From the NCBI GenBank assembly GCA_963665575.2, contig CAXXDW010000003.1:806001-870000 (forward strand): 64,000 nt of DNA. The letters run 5' to 3'. The notes beneath the pieces were generated by a model that had not been told where the DNA came from, did no database searches, and saw only the letters and a list, made by a program, of their open reading frames with translations. Position numbers and translations under genes: made by a program. Origin of the DNA: Rariloculus sp963665575 (lineage in GTDB: Bacteria > Pseudomonadota > Gammaproteobacteria > Steroidobacterales > Rariloculaceae). Positions within the stretch are counted from its first letter, which is position 1. Every line of letters begins with the position of its first letter. Shown piece by piece: positions 56,709-64,000 of the stretch.

Positions 56709-57913
56709 TGATCGCCGACAAGCCTTCCCCCTTGGTGCCAAGACTGCGTTTTCCGGAGTTCGATGGGGCGTCTGAATGGAAACCTCAAAGACTAGATGAG
56801 GTGTCGCCGTCGATTTTTGATGGAACACATCAGACGCCAACGTACACCGAACAAGGTGTGCCGTTTTATAGCGTGGAGAATCTGGTTAGCGGGACCGCGA
56901 ACAAGTTCATATCTCGAGACGACTATCTTGAGGCAACCCGAAAGAACAAGCCAGAGAAAGGCGACATACTCCTGACCCGCATCGGCAAGATCGGGCATTC
57001 ACAAGCTGTGACCTGGGATCACGAGTTCAGCATTTACGTCACCCTCGCTGTCATTAAGGCATCGCCAGTTTTTAACACGAGTTATCTCGCCCACTACCTC
57101 CAATCTGGCTCCTATCAAACAGAACTGATCCGCAAGTCTCTCCAGAGTGCAGTCCCGCCAAAGATCAATCTAGACGACCTCCGGTCAACTCTTGTTCTCC
57201 TTCCTGACATGGAGGAGCAGGTCCAAATCGCCGACTGCCTGGGCTCGCTGGACGACCTGATCGCGGCGGAAGGCCGGAAGCTCGAAGCCCTGCGGTCGCA
57301 CAAGCAAGGGCTGATGCAGCAGCTCTTTCCCCAGCCCGGTGAAACCGTTCCGCGGCTGCGGTTTCCGGAGTTTCTGAATGGGTCGGCATGGGATGAGCTA
57401 AGAATTCGCGATATTTGTGACCTCAAAGCCGGCGACTTCATACCAGCCTCGGAAATCGCTAAAGATGCGGATGAAGGTACGTTTCCTTGCTACGGCGGGA
57501 ACGGCTTTCGCGGATACGTAAAGTCATTCACACACGAAGGTCGGTACGTACTTGTTGGGCGACAGGGTGCCTTGTGCGGCAATGTAAACCTGTATGCGGG
57601 GAAATTCCACGCGACCGAGCACGCGCTTGTGGCAACACCTAAGCCGAGGATTGATACAGGTTGGCTGTTTTACGCCATGCGCGTATTGAACCTAAACCGC
57701 TTCTCGGTCGGACAAGCTCAACCCGGACTTTCGGTAGCAGTACTGAGAGATGTCGGCATCTCGGTACCGATTGGAGCCGATGAACAACAGAAGATCGCCG
57801 GCTGCCTCGGCTCGCTGGACGACCTGATCGCGGCGGAGGGCCGGAAGCTCGAAGCCCTGCGACAACACAAGCAAGGGCTGATGCAACAGATGTTTCCCGA
57901 CCTGGAGAGGTAA
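56705..57913 (+). CDS. hsdS: Type I restriction specificity subunit S, system 2
   Basis: 402 residues with two target-recognition domains. Each ends in the same spacer, GSLDDLIAAEGRKLEALR then HKQGLMQQ and a Phe-Pro; the copies near residues 178-205 and 370-400 are nearly identical. Each domain also opens with a PRLRFPEF segment. Identical repeats on both sides allow domain shuffling. ATGA overlap with hsdR and TAATG overlap with the next gene. Confidence 0.95.
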   Translation: MMIADKPSPLVPRLRFPEFDGASEWKPQRLDEVSPSIFDGTHQTPTYTEQGVPFYSVENLVSGTANKFISRDDYLEATRKNKPEKGDILLTRIGKIGHSQAVTWDHEFSIYVTLAVIKASPVFNTSYLAHYLQSGSYQTELIRKSLQSAVPPKINLDDLRSTLVLLPDMEEQVQIADCLGSLDDLIAAEGRKLEALRSHKQGLMQQLFPQPGETVPRLRFPEFLNGSAWDELRIRDICDLKAGDFIPASEIAKDADEGTFPCYGGNGFRGYVKSFTHEGRYVLVGRQGALCGNVNLYAGKFHATEHALVATPKPRIDTGWLFYAMRVLNLNRFSVGQAQPGLSVAVLRDVGISVPIGADEQQKIAGCLGSLDDLIAAEGRKLEALRQHKQGLMQQMFPDLER

Positions 57914-58998
57914 TGACAACCATTGAAGACATTGCTTTAGATCTGTGCGACGACCCTGCCGCTGTTCATTTACTTTACGCCTTCAACTCGGTGGGTAAGA
58001 CGCGACTGTCAGTCGCGTACAAGAATGCGACCAAAGAGGCGGACGGAACGCACGCGGGCATCTACTACAACGCATACAGCGAGGACCTGTTCGTCTGGAA
58101 TAATGACATCGAGAACGCTGAGGCCAACATCCGCCTCACCGTCCTCCCGAGCAGTCTCAACAGGCTTCACGCCGAACTTAATGAACTCGAAATCCACGCG
58201 AAGCTGAAACCGTACAGACCAAGCTACGACTTCCGCTTCGTCATGCACCCAGATCCCGAGATGGGAATCGACTCGATTTCATTTTTCCCCGAGGAAACGC
58301 AGCCCGGCGATGTTCCGGCGATGAAGATCTCCCGTGGCGAGGAGCGAGTTTTCGTCTGGTGCTTCTTTCTGGCGATGATGGAAGTGGAAGGTTGGGCGGA
58401 AATTCAGACTCGCCATATATTCATCGACGACCCGGTCTCAAGCCTCGACGACCACAACATTTTCGTGACCGCATCGACGCTGTACGACCTGGTTGAGAAG
58501 CACTTCGACGAACGGAAGATCATTATTGCCACCCATCATGTCGGTATATTCTCCATCCTATCCGATTGGTTGACGAAGGGCGCGAAGGCCGACAAGTACA
58601 AGTCGGGGACAAATGCGAGCATCCTCAGCAGTAAATTTGGCGAAGTCTCGCTGGAGACCCACAAGAGCGATGTGTTCCTCTACCACCTCCGAGTCCTCCA
58701 GTTGCTGGAGCAAGCTCGGCAAGAGAACAATGTCCGGGCATTCCACCTGGCACTTCTCCGTCAACTGCTGGAGAACGTGTCGTCGTTTCTGGGTGTCGGT
58801 CGGATCAGCTATGTACTCGAATGCATCGGGTTCGAGGATGCGGATGAAATCGCCCGAATCATGAACGCGCTCGCCCACAAGAATGTCTATTACTATGAAT
58901 CGGACCTCCTCGTGCCGGACAGCTTGGCGCTGTTTGACGAGATTCTTGTGAAGCTGAACACGCAGTACCGCTTCGTCACCCATACCGGCAAACCATGA
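57913..58998 (+). CDS. PrrC/RloC-like ATPase, putative anticodon nuclease guarded by RM system 2
   Basis: 361 residues between hsdS and hsdM, overlapping both. ABC-type ATPase: modified Walker A YAFNSVGKTRLS (residues 22-33), signature ISRGEERVF (139-147), Walker B HIFIDDPVSSLDD (168-180) and switch ATHHV (206-210). The C-terminal quarter (EIARIMNALAHKNVYYYES) is the candidate toxic domain; I cannot match it residue by residue to the PrrC catalytic triad. PrrC proteins are held inactive by the type I complex and cut tRNA anticodon loops when phage proteins disable restriction. Order hsdR-S-X-M and size fit that guard role (inference). Confidence 0.7.
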   Translation: MTTIEDIALDLCDDPAAVHLLYAFNSVGKTRLSVAYKNATKEADGTHAGIYYNAYSEDLFVWNNDIENAEANIRLTVLPSSLNRLHAELNELEIHAKLKPYRPSYDFRFVMHPDPEMGIDSISFFPEETQPGDVPAMKISRGEERVFVWCFFLAMMEVEGWAEIQTRHIFIDDPVSSLDDHNIFVTASTLYDLVEKHFDERKIIIATHHVGIFSILSDWLTKGAKADKYKSGTNASILSSKFGEVSLETHKSDVFLYHLRVLQLLEQARQENNVRAFHLALLRQLLENVSSFLGVGRISYVLECIGFEDADEIARIMNALAHKNVYYYESDLLVPDSLALFDEILVKLNTQYRFVTHTGKP

Positions 58999-60620
58999 CA
59001 GAGAACAACCAGATTCAGCTTGGCAAAACGCTCTGGTCCATTGCCGACCAACTCCGCGGGGCGATGAACGCGGACGACTTTCGAGACTATATGCTCGCGT
59101 TCCTTTTTCTCCGCTACCTCTCGGATAACTACGAGCGGGCCGCGAAGAAGGAACTCGGGCGCGACTACCCGGACCCGAACGCCATCGGCAACAGCGGGCG
59201 GTCTTCCTTGTCCGTCTGGTACGAGCAGAATCCCGATGATGAGTCGGCGTTCGAAAAGCAAATGCGTCTCAAGGCGCACTATGTCATTCGCCCCGAGCAC
59301 CTCTGGGCCAGCGTCGCTCACATGGCCCGCACCCAGGACGGCGAACTGCTCAACACGCTTCAGGCTGGCTTCAAATACATCGAGAACGAATCGTTCCAAA
59401 GCACCTTTTCGGGACTGTTCTCGGAGATTAATCTCGGCTCCGACAAGCTCGGCAAGACCTATGAAGAACGGAACGCGAAGCTCTGTACGATCATTACAAA
59501 AATAGCCGAGGGCCTCGCCGAGTTCTCCACGGCCAGCGACGCCCTAGGCGACGCCTATGAGTACCTGATCGGCCAATTCGCCGCGGGTTCGGGCAAGAAG
59601 GCCGGTGAGTTCTACACGCCGCAGCGGATCTCGGACATCCTCTCCGCCATCGTCGCGCTCGACAGCCAGGAGCCAAAGACCGGCAAGCGGACGCACCTCG
59701 CCAGCGTGATGGACTTCGCCTGCGGCTCGGGCTCGCTGCTGCTGAACGTCCGCAAGCGCATGGGGCCGCGCGGTATCGGGAAGATCTACGGGCAGGAGAA
59801 GAACGTCACCACGTACAACCTCGCGCGGATGAACATGCTGCTGCACGGGGTGAAGGATTCGGAGTTCGAGATCCATCACGGCGACACGCTGACGAACGAC
59901 TGGGACTTGCTCCGCGAGACAAACCCGGCGAAGAAGCCCCATTTCGACGCCGTGGTCGCCAACCCGCCGTTCAGCTACCGCTGGGCCCCAAACGAGGCCT
60001 TGGGCGAGGACATGCGCTTCAAGAACTACGGGCTGGCCCCGAAGTCGGCGGCGGACTTTGCGTTCCTGCTGCACGGCTTTCACTACCTCAAGGATGACGG
60101 TGCGATGGCGATCATCCTGCCGCACGGCGTGCTGTTTCGCGGGGGCGCGGAGGCAAAGATCCGCCGCAAGCTTCTCGACGACGGACACATCGACACCGTC
60201 ATCGGTCTGCCGGCGAACCTGTTCTACTCCACCGGCATCCCGGTCTGCATCCTCGTTCTGAAAAAATGCAAAAAGCCGGATGATGTCCTGTTTATCAACG
60301 CATCCGAGCACTTCGAGAAAGGCAAGCGGCAGAACTTCCTTTCCGACGAGCACATCGAGCAGATCATAGACACGTACCGGGAGCGTCGACAGAACATCGA
60401 GCAGTATGCCCGACGCGTGGAGATGAAAGAGATTGAGAGCAATGACTACAACCTGAACATCTCCCGCTATGTCAGCACAGCCAAGCCGGAAGTCGAGGTG
60501 GACCTGTCGGCCACGCACAAGGAGTTGGTCGGAATCGAGTGCCAGATTCAGGAGTCAACCGTGAAGCACAACGTGTTCCTAGAGGAGCTTGGGCTATCCC
60601 CATTGCCAGCACCTGAATGA
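58995..60620 (+). CDS. hsdM: Type I DNA methyltransferase subunit M, system 2
   Basis: 541 residues. N-terminal HsdM helical domain (QLGKTLWSIADQLRGAMNAD), then the methyltransferase with SAM-binding MDFACGSGSLLLNV and catalytic VVANPPFSYRW, plus the GEFYTPQRISDIL linker typical of type I M subunits. ATGA overlap with the ATPase gene. Last gene of the operon, an unusual place since hsdM commonly comes first in type I loci. Confidence 0.95.
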   Translation: MTENNQIQLGKTLWSIADQLRGAMNADDFRDYMLAFLFLRYLSDNYERAAKKELGRDYPDPNAIGNSGRSSLSVWYEQNPDDESAFEKQMRLKAHYVIRPEHLWASVAHMARTQDGELLNTLQAGFKYIENESFQSTFSGLFSEINLGSDKLGKTYEERNAKLCTIITKIAEGLAEFSTASDALGDAYEYLIGQFAAGSGKKAGEFYTPQRISDILSAIVALDSQEPKTGKRTHLASVMDFACGSGSLLLNVRKRMGPRGIGKIYGQEKNVTTYNLARMNMLLHGVKDSEFEIHHGDTLTNDWDLLRETNPAKKPHFDAVVANPPFSYRWAPNEALGEDMRFKNYGLAPKSAADFAFLLHGFHYLKDDGAMAIILPHGVLFRGGAEAKIRRKLLDDGHIDTVIGLPANLFYSTGIPVCILVLKKCKKPDDVLFINASEHFEKGKRQNFLSDEHIEQIIDTYRERRQNIEQYARRVEMKEIESNDYNLNISRYVSTAKPEVEVDLSATHKELVGIECQIQESTVKHNVFLEELGLSPLPAPE

Positions 60621-60909
60621 CCCCGATACTCGCCCGAAAACCGAATCCGCCAGCGGCGGCAGACCCGCCGAATGTGCTGGAAACGCGGGTCATCGCGCCA
60701 ATTCGAGCACTTCTGAATCGATCAAATCGTTCATGACTTGATTGTGGGGCGGCCCCAAGGGTTTTTCGACGGCACCGGCTCCGTCCCTGTCCGCCTTGCC
60801 ACGTAGTTGGAGCAATTCAGAGAAAACCGGTGTACTGTTCACGCTGATTCGGGTACCCAGGGTGTATCGACGTCTATCGTTCAATCGCATGTCATCGCGC
60901 CCATAATCG

Positions 60910-63021
60910 CTATTCCACCGTCGCCCCATTTCCCATCTGCTTCTCAAATGCTTGTCGTACGAGCCCCATCACATAGGGCAAGCCCTCCAAATCACTAAGA
61001 TCGATTTCAGCATCGCCATTACCCCACCGGCCCAGGTTGGTCACGTCCCTGGCCAGACCCTTTGGATCATGCAATTCAATGAAGCGCAAGTTTAGCGCAA
61101 GAAGTAAGCGCTTTTTCTGAGGGATCACGTCAACGAAATTCGTTTCAGCCTTGAACGCAATGTACAGTTTCAAAGTTTCCTCGCTGATGCCAGGGTCGAG
61201 CGCAAGCACAGCTTTTCGAAACGCTTCAAACACCGGTCTCATAGCATTACCCACAGCCAATTGCGGATGGTCTTGAAGCGTGTAGCCGACCGATGAGTCC
61301 GCCTTGTCACGGAAGTAATCAAGAGCGTCCTCGGAAAGCGCAGGTGCCGCCCAGACTTGTGCGCCCAGCGTCGCAAGCCGCTTCGCCCGATCCCGAATCG
61401 TGTCCTCGTTCCAGCGATTCAGCCCACCGAGATCTGCGTTCAGCCTTAGGGGGCTCTCTTTGAACCCGCCCTTCATGTCCCGCTTCTCAGAGAATGGCCG
61501 GTCACTGTACTCGGCGTTGTATCCCGTCAGCGTCAGGTTGCCGAGCGTATGAAGCCATCTCTCTTGCACCTCCTGCCACTCAGCGCCAAGTGCCTCGCGC
61601 CATGCCGCTGGAAGATTTTCGTTCTGCGGCATGATGTGCTCGATCGTGTACTCGTCGACCGTCACACGCTCCTTTCGGTCATGATTCTCAATACGCCTTA
61701 GCCAGTAGCTTCGACGAGGAAAATTGTACAGGTCGCGGACCGACAGCTCGCGTCTAAACTCTTCATCGCCGGGAAACCGCCTGTAAGACGGCAGCCCCAT
61801 GAAGTGCGCCTGCATACTCTCAATGTAGCGATTCTTCTTCAGCGCGCGTCCGAACGTCGCAAAGGTCTTGTTAAGCGAATTGGTCGGGATGGCACAAACC
61901 GCGCGACGGAACACGTAGGACTCGATCAATCGAACCGCCCGGACAAAGTCCTCCTTCGACAGCGCCCCCTGCGCGTAATCGTCGTAGAATTCCAACAGCA
62001 GCGGAAACGCAACGTCCACCTTCAGGTCGCGGATGTCCCGAAAAGCAACGGCCAGTTCGTTGTCATCCTCATTGTCTAAAGCCATCGCGCAATAGTAACC
62101 GGCGCAGGTGTGAATGTCGGCGACGAGCGCTTCCACACCCGCAGATGCCACCTCAGGGGCGCGGGCGTGAGTCTTGAACGCTTCATAGACCGCTCGGATA
62201 TTCGGAATGTTCCCTGTCCTGAACGTCAGGTAGTTCCGCATGAATCCATCGAAATGACTTCCGTATGCTTCTTGCCCGAAAGCGATCTCCATTTGCCGCC
62301 AGTAATCCTTGTAAAGGCGTGTTTGGTCGGCGGGTTCCAGCCCCATTAGCACGAAATTGCGAATCAGGTCAGCCTGGCTGAGCTCGCGCCCGGTCGAATT
62401 CATGCTCTCGAAGATCAGCTGCGGATTATCTTGGTCACGACTGAGGGCGATGTCCACAATTGTGAGTCTCGCGAGGGGCCCCTTGCAGAGCTCGGTGATA
62501 CCGCCTGGTTCGAGCGCGCGAATCTTCTTTTCGAAGAACGCAAAGTTCTTCGCTATTCGGAGCGAAGCCTCATTCGGCTCTGGCTTCTGAAGCAGAAGCG
62601 CTATCAGGCTCTCCTTGTCTGTCTGTGTCAGCAAGAGCTTGAAACCGCGCTCGTCTTCTTCAAGCGGATTGAGAAGGTAGTAGTTGCGCAACTTGTTCGC
62701 CGAGAAGCCATCCACTGGTTCCCCCGTACCTACCGCCCTCGCCAAGGCTTCTAGAATCAGCATCACAGTTGTAAGTCGCTGCTGCCCGTCGATTACGAGC
62801 AACGACGATTGGCTCGACACCTGATAGAGGCTTCTTTCGATGTACACAATGGACCCGGTGAAATGAGCTGAAATCCCATCGTTGCTGCCCGTTCGCATAA
62901 TGTCATCCCAGAGCTGACGGCATTCCCCCTCCATCCAGCTATAGGTGCGCTGGTAGATCGGGATCACGAATTGAGGAGACCTCTTTAGGAATGCCAGGAA
63001 GTTTGCCTCAGTCGCCTTCAC
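60910..63021 (-). CDS. GmrSD-like DUF262/DUF1524 type IV restriction enzyme
   Basis: 703 residues from GTG 63021 with GAGGA about 8 bases upstream. N-terminal DUF262 (GmrS-type, ParB-like nucleotidase): VIPIYQRTYSWMEGECRQLW and LLVIDGQQRLTTVMLI. C-terminal DUF1524 His-Me nuclease: YTIEHIMPQNENLP and LHTLGNLTLTGYN, then a last domain resembling DUF5655 (LYIAFKAETNFVDVIPQKKR). Such enzymes cut phage DNA carrying modified cytosines. It is convergent with hsdM, with 289 bp between them holding no gene I recognise. Confidence 0.85.
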   Translation of the reverse strand: MKATEANFLAFLKRSPQFVIPIYQRTYSWMEGECRQLWDDIMRTGSNDGISAHFTGSIVYIERSLYQVSSQSSLLVIDGQQRLTTVMLILEALARAVGTGEPVDGFSANKLRNYYLLNPLEEDERGFKLLLTQTDKESLIALLLQKPEPNEASLRIAKNFAFFEKKIRALEPGGITELCKGPLARLTIVDIALSRDQDNPQLIFESMNSTGRELSQADLIRNFVLMGLEPADQTRLYKDYWRQMEIAFGQEAYGSHFDGFMRNYLTFRTGNIPNIRAVYEAFKTHARAPEVASAGVEALVADIHTCAGYYCAMALDNEDDNELAVAFRDIRDLKVDVAFPLLLEFYDDYAQGALSKEDFVRAVRLIESYVFRRAVCAIPTNSLNKTFATFGRALKKNRYIESMQAHFMGLPSYRRFPGDEEFRRELSVRDLYNFPRRSYWLRRIENHDRKERVTVDEYTIEHIMPQNENLPAAWREALGAEWQEVQERWLHTLGNLTLTGYNAEYSDRPFSEKRDMKGGFKESPLRLNADLGGLNRWNEDTIRDRAKRLATLGAQVWAAPALSEDALDYFRDKADSSVGYTLQDHPQLAVGNAMRPVFEAFRKAVLALDPGISEETLKLYIAFKAETNFVDVIPQKKRLLLALNLRFIELHDPKGLARDVTNLGRWGNGDAEIDLSDLEGLPYVMGLVRQAFEKQMGNGATVE

Positions 63022-63221
63022 GGTATAGTCCTCTGTTCTGCGCTACGCGTGCCATTTGCCAGAGCAGTAGCGTCATCAATTACATTCCGCACCGCGCATT
63101 TCTCAACCTGCCTCATGGGCAGCATCAATGTTCGGCATTTTCCACGCCCGCGCAAGCGCTTGACGGAACGCTTCGGCCCCGGTTCTGGGCAGAATATGTC
63201 ATTTGGTTGGTCTCACTTGCG

Positions 63222-63425
63222 TCAACCGTCAATTGGCAACGCTGATTCCTTTGCCACCCTATCGGCTATTTTCATCAGAACTTCGCTTTGCTCATCGTCC
63301 TCACCGAATTCATCAATCAGCTTCTGAATCGTGTCACTGATTGCGTAACCATCGGCTACGCAGCGATTACCTTGCGTCCTGTTGGCTTTGAGCACTGTAA
63401 AGGCGGAAACGGACTTTCTGTTCAC
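63222..63425 (-). CDS. Possible small ORF coupled to vapC
   Basis: 67 residues from GTG 63425, which overlaps the vapC stop (GTGA). It reads VNRKSVSAFTVLKANRTQGN ... IQKLIDEFGEDDEQSEVLMK and is acidic and helical at the end. No family known; supported only by the coupling and composition. Confidence 0.3.
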   Translation of the reverse strand: MNRKSVSAFTVLKANRTQGNRCVADGYAISDTIQKLIDEFGEDDEQSEVLMKIADRVAKESALPIDG

Positions 63426-63808
63426 CACAGCCGAATCACGTCGAAACCGTCGAACACCGGGTCTGCCGAGATGAAAGGAAGTTCGCGCGCCAGGGCCTGT
63501 GCGGCAAGCATCCGGTCGAACGGGTCGCGATGACGACCGGGCAAGCGCCCGGCACGTTCGGCATCTGAGACGCCGATGGCCAGTTCCTCGAATCCCTGGC
63601 TGCGGATGTGGCCGGCCACATCGAGCGCCACGGCCTCGCAACCGGGCAGCTTGCCGATCCGGAACTTGGTGGCGATTTCCCAGGCCGACGCCGCGCTGAC
63701 CGCGACGTCGTTCAACTCGTCGGCGATGGCGTCGCGCGCGATCGTGGAGAGTTTTTCGCTATCCGAAATCCACCATAGAAACGCATGGGTATCCAGCAAC
63801 ACCAGCAC
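63422..63808 (-). CDS. vapC: VapC-family PIN-domain toxin
   Basis: About 128 residues; the start is GTG 63808 or 63802, just after the vapB stop at 63811, since the longer frame only shadows vapB. PIN acidic residues are present: LLDTHAFLWW (Asp), AASAWEIATK (Glu) and DPFDRMLAAQALA (Asp), with a last Asp in FISADPVFDGF. An endoribonuclease typically cutting tRNA or rRNA, neutralised by the preceding VapB. Confidence 0.9.
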   Translation of the reverse strand: MLVLLDTHAFLWWISDSEKLSTIARDAIADELNDVAVSAASAWEIATKFRIGKLPGCEAVALDVAGHIRSQGFEELAIGVSDAERAGRLPGRHRDPFDRMLAAQALARELPFISADPVFDGFDVIRLW

Positions 63809-63810
63809 CG

Positions 63811-64000
63811 CTAGCGGCCTTCCCACGCGGCCAGCTCTTCCTCCGGCAGCGGGTCGAAGAACGTGTCGGGAACCACGATCTTTCCCTTGAGAACATCGGG
63901 CTGGCGCTTGACCGGGGCCTTGCACGCGACAAGACGCGCGACGGGCTGACCGCGCCGTGCGATGACGACATCTTCGCCGGCCTCGACCCGTGCCAACAAT
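63811..64000 (-). CDS. vapB: VapB/Phd-type antitoxin, 5' end beyond window
   Basis: The visible 62 codons begin LLARVEAGEDVVIARRGQPV and end LPEEELAAWEGR. The first part is the end of the Phd/YefM-type DNA-binding domain (GEDVVIARRGQPVARL), the rest the toxin-binding tail (VVPDTFFDPLPEEEL). Two bases separate its stop from the vapC start, the usual arrangement. The start lies to the right of the window. Confidence 0.85.
   Translation of the reverse strand, partial: LLARVEAGEDVVIARRGQPVARLVACKAPVKRQPDVLKGKIVVPDTFFDPLPEEELAAWEGR

Noticed and set aside
1..64000. tRNA or rRNA genes and CRISPR arrays
   Set aside because: None were recognised by eye on either strand; a covariance-model scan would be needed to exclude a tRNA fully.

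Overview
High-GC bacterial chromosome or large-replicon segment, most likely a proteobacterium. The grounds are the gene style (SpvB/RHS-type giant surface protein, two type I restriction systems, a RIT element, IS1380-family insertion sequences, a VapBC pair, and a decayed autotransporter-type barrel). The sequence does not allow a species call. Apart from the first 9 kb, the window is a defence and mobile-element island in which intact defence operons alternate with broken genes.

Layout. 1-9153 (minus) is the N-terminal >3,000 residues of a giant secreted protein: signal peptide, a long stalk of repeated Ig-like/PKD/Cys-pair modules, then an SpvB domain at the left edge. 9764-12142 holds a frameshifted IS1380-type transposase and the 3' part of a group II intron. 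12140-15838 is a complete RIT element (three overlapping tyrosine recombinases) bounded by 87-bp perfect inverted repeats; its two flanks belong to different broken genes. 15774-18608 is a SIR2-domain (DSR-like) defence protein whose C-terminus runs into the RIT repeat. 18961-22852 is a tightly coupled operon of a UvrD-like helicase, a DarT-like DNA ADP-ribosyltransferase and an ADP-ribosylglycohydrolase. I consider it the best candidate for an undescribed toxin-antitoxin/defence system here.

23408-34936 is patchy: a truncated SNF2-type helicase, an Mrr-like nuclease, barrel remnants, a RusA-like protein, a Septu system (ptuA intact, ptuB frameshifted), decayed plasmid/ICE markers (DUF2493 and AlpA-like) and other broken ORFs. 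35054-38807 is a single gene (methyltransferase-like, specificity-like and HEPN-like parts) split by an intact IS1380-family IS with 4-bp CTAG target duplications. 40595-46677 is type I RM system 1 (hsdM-hsdS-hsdR, minus), followed by a type ISP remnant and a DUF4268 protein.

49649-52979 contains an XRE regulator, a large serine recombinase and an AlpA-like regulator, probably the integration module of a defence-carrying element. 53520-60620 is type I RM system 2 with overlapping genes in the order hsdR-hsdS-PrrC-like ATPase-hsdM (plus). 60910-63021 is a GmrSD-like DUF262 restriction enzyme, and VapBC sits at the right edge.

The genes act together mainly as antiviral functions: DNA-modification sensing, nuclease or NAD/ADP-ribose toxicity, and RM-guarded tRNA cleavage. 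Many single-base frameshifts occur. They are either genuine decay or uncorrected sequencing indels, and this should be settled before the pseudogene calls are relied on.
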